From positions 1-64,000 of the forward strand of contig PHDN01000002.1 of assembly GCA_002840975.1 (NCBI GenBank): 64,000 bases of DNA, in the 5' to 3' direction. Below, in pieces: positions 60,607-64,000 of this stretch. A program made the position numbers and the translations under genes. Positions within the stretch are counted from its first letter, which is position 1, and every line of letters begins with the position of its first letter. This stretch comes from Bacteroidetes bacterium HGW-Bacteroidetes-16. GTDB lineage: Bacteria; Bacteroidota; Bacteroidia; Bacteroidales; F082. The notes beneath the pieces were generated by a model. That model had not been told where the DNA came from. It worked only from the letters and a program-made list of their open reading frames with translations, and searched no databases.

Positions 60607-61797
60607 ATGAAGGTAATTATTAGATTTATTAAACGTTTTCTCCTGGTGATGTTGGTCATGCTTATTGGCATGCTCCTGATGTTCTACCTGTTAGCACCCA
60701 TTTATCAATTTTCAGGACCGGTTCCATTTTCGGGAGAAAATATCTACAATCCATATTCCGGCATGAGGGCTTCGGATTGGAAAAAATATAATTTTCAGGT
60801 ACAATCAAAAGCCTGGATGGGCATTACCTCAGGACGGGATAATACCAACACGCTGATCGACAGTATTTATCACCAGCTGGGTTACAATCACGTGGCTACT
60901 TCTGATTATCAAAAGATTAACTCTTACCAAAGTGAGCAACCTGCCTATATACCTACTTATGAGCATGGATATAATGCCTTTAAAACACACCAGGTTTGTA
61001 TAGACTCAAAAAAAGTATTGTGGACGGATCTTATTTTATGGCAAAGCCTGAGCATGAAACAATGGATTATTGATTTACTTCAAAAAGATTCCCGGTTTGT
61101 TGTGCTTGCCCATCCGTTGTTGCGCAACGGCTATTCGCTAAACGACATGAAATACCTCACCAATTATCAGGGAATTGAGGTACTCAATAACTTACGGGTC
61201 AGCCTAAAACATTGGGATGAGGCGCTGGGTTCGGGTCAAATTGCCTGGATTATTAGCAACGATGATGCCCATGATGTTCAAAACTCAAACGAAGTTGGCA
61301 GAAGATTCACTTTGATCAATTCACCTTCGACAAACAAAAATGACATTATGACGGCGCTGGAAAAAGGCAATGCCATCGGAGTTGATTTTTATCGCATTGA
61401 TGACGAACCCATGCAGGAAAAAATCATCCGATCAAGAATCCTTCCTTCCCTTGTAAATGTTGAGATGCGAAACGACAGCCTGATAATAACCTTCGACAGC
61501 CTGGCAAAGGAAATACGTTTTGTGGGACATAATGGCAAATTACTTAAAATGATGCAACATGTCAACCAGGCCTATTATATGATTCCAACAGAAGAACCAT
61601 ATGTACGGACTGAAATAGAATTCTATAGCCACAGTAATTTTTACCTGAACCCGATGATCAGGTATAGTGGCAACGATTTCGTAACCAGAAAAAAGGCCTC
61701 CATCAACCCATCAGCCACACTCAGGTTAAGAATACTGTACTTTATTCTGGCAATTGTTATGGCCTATCTCTACAGACGATATCGCATTAAAGACTAA
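60607..61797 (+). CDS. PHP-like membrane protein with altered metal site
   Basis: Protein of 396 residues with an N-terminal membrane helix (8-30) and a C-terminal one (about 375-391). The periplasmic or cytosolic domain between resembles PHP-family phosphoesterases: a domain start YNFQVQSKAWMGITSGRDN where relatives have HxH (FHAHT), GYNHVATSDYQ, VVLAHPLLRNGY, and IISNDDAHDV with the DxH. The first HxH is replaced by QVQ, so two metal ligands are missing, though later Asp/His remain. It may be a non-catalytic or changed enzyme. It is followed by the GT39 gene 20 bp on. Confidence 0.6.
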   Translation: MKVIIRFIKRFLLVMLVMLIGMLLMFYLLAPIYQFSGPVPFSGENIYNPYSGMRASDWKKYNFQVQSKAWMGITSGRDNTNTLIDSIYHQLGYNHVATSDYQKINSYQSEQPAYIPTYEHGYNAFKTHQVCIDSKKVLWTDLILWQSLSMKQWIIDLLQKDSRFVVLAHPLLRNGYSLNDMKYLTNYQGIEVLNNLRVSLKHWDEALGSGQIAWIISNDDAHDVQNSNEVGRRFTLINSPSTNKNDIMTALEKGNAIGVDFYRIDDEPMQEKIIRSRILPSLVNVEMRNDSLIITFDSLAKEIRFVGHNGKLLKMMQHVNQAYYMIPTEEPYVRTEIEFYSHSNFYLNPMIRYSGNDFVTRKKASINPSATLRLRILYFILAIVMAYLYRRYRIKD

Positions 61798-61817
61798 ATG
61801 AACTTATGTAAAACAGG

Positions 61818-63383
61818 ATGACAGAAAAAGTTGATTATACCCGTTACCTGATCATACTTATGGTATTATCAGCCCTTGTCAGGGGAATAATTGCCTCTGT
61901 CATTGAACTTGGTAACGACGAAGTATATTATCGGCTTTATGCCATGTACCCTGATTGGTCGCATTTCGACCATCCATTGATGGTAGGTGGTGTGATTCAA
62001 TTCTTTAGTTTGAATCTTTTATTTACCAGCGAGTTATTTATCAGGATGGGATCCATTGTGTTTGGAACCATCAACCTTTGGCTGATGTTCCAGATTGGCA
62101 AAACCCTTCGGGACGAACGCACCGGTTTTATAGCAGCCTTGTTATATACCTCATCGGTTTATGGGTTCATCATCACAGGTATTTTCATCCTGCCCGATAC
62201 GCCACAGGGTATGTTCTGGCTTTGGTCGTTATATTTAATGATGAAAACCTTGCCGGGATGTCCTCGTATTTACGAACACCGAAATAACATGTTACAGCTG
62301 GGTGTGGTCATGGGACTTGCCATCTTATCAAAATATTCTTCCGTATTTCTTTGGGGAGGGGCTGTTCTTTATTTGGTGCTTTTCAACCGAAAATGGTTTA
62401 ACAGCAGGTACCTGTATTATGCCCTGATAGCATCAACCGTTTTGGCTTTGCCTATTCTGATATGGAACCTGCAAAATGATTTTATTAGTTTTACCTGGCA
62501 AGGTGAGCGGGTTAATATGGCCGGGCAAACTATTCGGATTGATTACATGCTGACTGAGCTCGCGGGAGAATTTTCATACAACAACCCCATTAATTTTATA
62601 CTAATTGTGCTGGCCGTGATCGCTTATCTCAGGGGAAAAATGACCATCAATAAAAGTCTTGCTCGGGTCATGCTTCTCCTGAGCTTACCTCTCATTGGGA
62701 CTTTTTTAGCTTTTTCTTTCTTCCGAAGCACGCTTCCACATTGGACAGCTCCTGGTTATACCACCCTGATTCCCCTGACTGCAGCCTGGCTGACAGAAAA
62801 AACCACGAACCGCCTGATTCCAAACTCAATAAAAGCAGCTTTGGGATTGCTTGCACTGACAATCATACTGGGTCTTGCTCAAATAAAAACCGGTTTGATT
62901 CCATTGGATAAAACAATCCTTTTTGAAGAAATAGGCGAAAAAGATCCATCACTAGATCTATTTGGTTATACTGAAGCCGGAGAAGCGTTTGTGGAGATCG
63001 TACAACGCGATCGTAGAAACAACGAGATGAATGAAGAGGTCTTTTTGACGGGAACTAACTGGTTTCCTTTGGCCAACTACGACTACTATGCAGCCACGCC
63101 GGCAGGAATAAAAAGTCTCGGCATCAACACCCTCAACCGCCTTCACAAATATGCATGGATCAACCACATTGAAGGCGGTTTTAAGTTGGGATGGGATGCT
63201 TATTATTTAACCGACAGCCGTGATTTTAAGGCTCCCGACAGTACCCTTTGCAGCTATTTTGAAACCATGATCCCGGCAGACACCATCCAAATATCCCGAG
63301 GCGGCAAAATAGCAAAACGGGTATTTGTTTATAAGATGAAAAACCTCATCAAATTGCCTGATGATCCGTTACAACATGAATGA
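61818..63383 (+). CDS. GT39-type membrane glycosyltransferase
   Basis: Integral membrane protein of 521 residues of the ArnT/PMT superfamily (GT-C). About 11 helices are seen. The first periplasmic loop holds the catalytic-type motif ELGNDEVYYRLYAMYPDWSHFDHPLMVG (Asp-Glu), and helices 2-3 follow (MGSIVFGTINLWLMFQIGKTL). A periplasmic C-terminal part of about 150 residues ends the protein (TGTNWFPLANYDYYAATPAG). It should move a sugar from a polyprenyl phosphate to lipid or protein in the periplasm. Donor and acceptor are unknown. Confidence 0.88.
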   Translation: MTEKVDYTRYLIILMVLSALVRGIIASVIELGNDEVYYRLYAMYPDWSHFDHPLMVGGVIQFFSLNLLFTSELFIRMGSIVFGTINLWLMFQIGKTLRDERTGFIAALLYTSSVYGFIITGIFILPDTPQGMFWLWSLYLMMKTLPGCPRIYEHRNNMLQLGVVMGLAILSKYSSVFLWGGAVLYLVLFNRKWFNSRYLYYALIASTVLALPILIWNLQNDFISFTWQGERVNMAGQTIRIDYMLTELAGEFSYNNPINFILIVLAVIAYLRGKMTINKSLARVMLLLSLPLIGTFLAFSFFRSTLPHWTAPGYTTLIPLTAAWLTEKTTNRLIPNSIKAALGLLALTIILGLAQIKTGLIPLDKTILFEEIGEKDPSLDLFGYTEAGEAFVEIVQRDRRNNEMNEEVFLTGTNWFPLANYDYYAATPAGIKSLGINTLNRLHKYAWINHIEGGFKLGWDAYYLTDSRDFKAPDSTLCSYFETMIPADTIQISRGGKIAKRVFVYKMKNLIKLPDDPLQHE

Positions 63384-63406
63384 ATAAATTCCTGGCACAC
63401 TTTTAT

Positions 63407-63414
63407 TAAGTTTG
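63407..63414 (+). promoter_or_regulatory. -7 box of the amylase gene
   Basis: TAAGTTTG fits TAnnTTTG and lies 36 bp before the ATG at 63451. Confidence 0.45.
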
Positions 63415-63450
63415 CCTCTTGTTTCGTGCATTCAACCGGTACCTAAAGCC

Positions 63451-64000
63451 ATGAAGGAACAAAAGTTAGAAAAAATAAATGTCTATCAGGTGTTTACCCG
63501 CCTTTACGGAAATAAAAACACCCATAACAAGCCCTGGGGAACCATTGAAGAAAATGGAGTGGGTAAGTTCAACGATTTTAACGACAAGTCTTTGTCGGAA
63601 ATAAAAAAAATGGGGATCACCCATCTTTGGTTCACGGGTGTTCTGCATCATACCGTCATCCGCGACTATACAGCTTATGGCATCACCAATGATGATCCTG
63701 ATGTGGTAAAGGGCCGCGCCGGTTCACCCTACGCGGTGAAAGATTATTACAATGTAGATCCCGACCTGGCAGTGGATCCGGCACAACGGCTGCAAGAATT
63801 TGAAGCCCTGATTAAACGCACCCACGACCACGGTCTCAAGGTGATCATTGACATCGTTCCCAACCACGTTGCACGAAATTATCAGTCAGTTTCCAATCCG
63901 GAAGGCACCGAAGACTTTGGCGCTTTGGATAACACTTCCGTGGAATATACCCGTAACAACAATTTTTATTATGTCCCTGGTCAGGATTTTCAAGTGCCTG
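63451..64000 (+). CDS. GH13 alpha-amylase family protein (partial)
   Basis: The gene begins at 63451 (MKEQKLEKINVYQVFTRLYG) and runs off the window after 183 codons. GH13 features are visible: the first strand VYQVFTRLYGN, MGITHLWFTGVLHH, and conserved region I VIIDIVPNHVARNY with the catalytic-site Asn-His. No signal peptide, so the enzyme is cytosolic or the start is non-classical. The active-site Asp/Glu of regions II-IV lie beyond the end. It would act on alpha-glucans or oligosaccharides. Confidence 0.88.
   Translation, partial: MKEQKLEKINVYQVFTRLYGNKNTHNKPWGTIEENGVGKFNDFNDKSLSEIKKMGITHLWFTGVLHHTVIRDYTAYGITNDDPDVVKGRAGSPYAVKDYYNVDPDLAVDPAQRLQEFEALIKRTHDHGLKVIIDIVPNHVARNYQSVSNPEGTEDFGALDNTSVEYTRNNNFYYVPGQDFQVP

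Overview
The window comes from the chromosome of a member of the Bacteroidota, probably a marine or sediment Bacteroidales/Marinilabiliales-type bacterium (the order is inference). The signs are proteins with type IX secretion (T9SS) C-terminal sorting domains, many promoter-like TAnnTTTG -7 boxes, A-rich translation starts without Shine-Dalgarno sites, DUF5777, DUF2147, YceI and LytTR/LytS families, and intergenic palindromes. Almost all of it is ordinary chromosome. There is no prophage, CRISPR array, rRNA or recognisable tRNA, and the only transposase seen is a broken IS630 fragment.

Layout. 1-3.7 kb: DUF427 protein, Cache-type histidine kinase, T9SS protein and a 2-hydroxyacid dehydrogenase. 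3.7-7.0 kb: two-gene operon of a GH130 enzyme and a GT4 glycosyltransferase fused to a helical domain. 7.0-9.1 kb: an 81-bp copied piece of the dehydrogenase gene, a ParDE toxin-antitoxin pair and an outer-membrane protein. 9.2-16.2 kb: heavy-metal efflux operon (His-rich protein, adaptor, CusA/CzcA pump, TolC, CDF transporter). 17.1-18.4 kb: a lipoprotein of the phosphatidylserine decarboxylase/PsiD family. 18.8-24.9 kb: an exported redox operon (T9SS Ig-repeat protein, tetraheme and monoheme cytochromes, OB-fold protein, YceI, DUF5777). 25.0-25.9 kb: a non-coding block bounded by perfect 20-bp inverted repeats and holding 195-bp tandem repeats. 25.9-30.1 kb: YceI, beta-propeller LytS-type kinase and LytTR regulator. 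30.4-31.1 kb: PIN-domain toxin-antitoxin pair.

31.4-38.2 kb: Trk potassium uptake (TrkH, TrkA) with a histidine kinase and an NtrC-type regulator. 38.2-40.2 kb: IS630 relic, two copies of a hairpin repeat, a DUF4395 membrane protein with a tiny Cys-rich companion, and an outer-membrane protein. 40.4-48.0 kb: TetR-controlled operon of TolC, membrane fusion protein, DUF2147, two ABC ATPases and two ABC-2 permeases. 48.1-50.0 kb: winged-helix/nucleotidyltransferase toxin-antitoxin pair with a clear promoter and operator, then a PPP phosphatase. 50.1-52.1 kb: membrane protein and a tail-less SSB. 52.1-58.5 kb: SUF operon sufBCDSE plus sufT and a MOSC protein. 58.7-60.4 kb: sigma-54 response regulator with an Hpt protein. 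60.6-64 kb: PHP-like protein with altered active site, GT39-type glycosyltransferase and the start of a GH13 amylase that runs off the end.

The most unusual parts are the LytS/LytTR-YceI module beside the cytochrome/T9SS operon, separated by the inverted-repeat-bounded repeat block, and the lipoprotein decarboxylase homologue.
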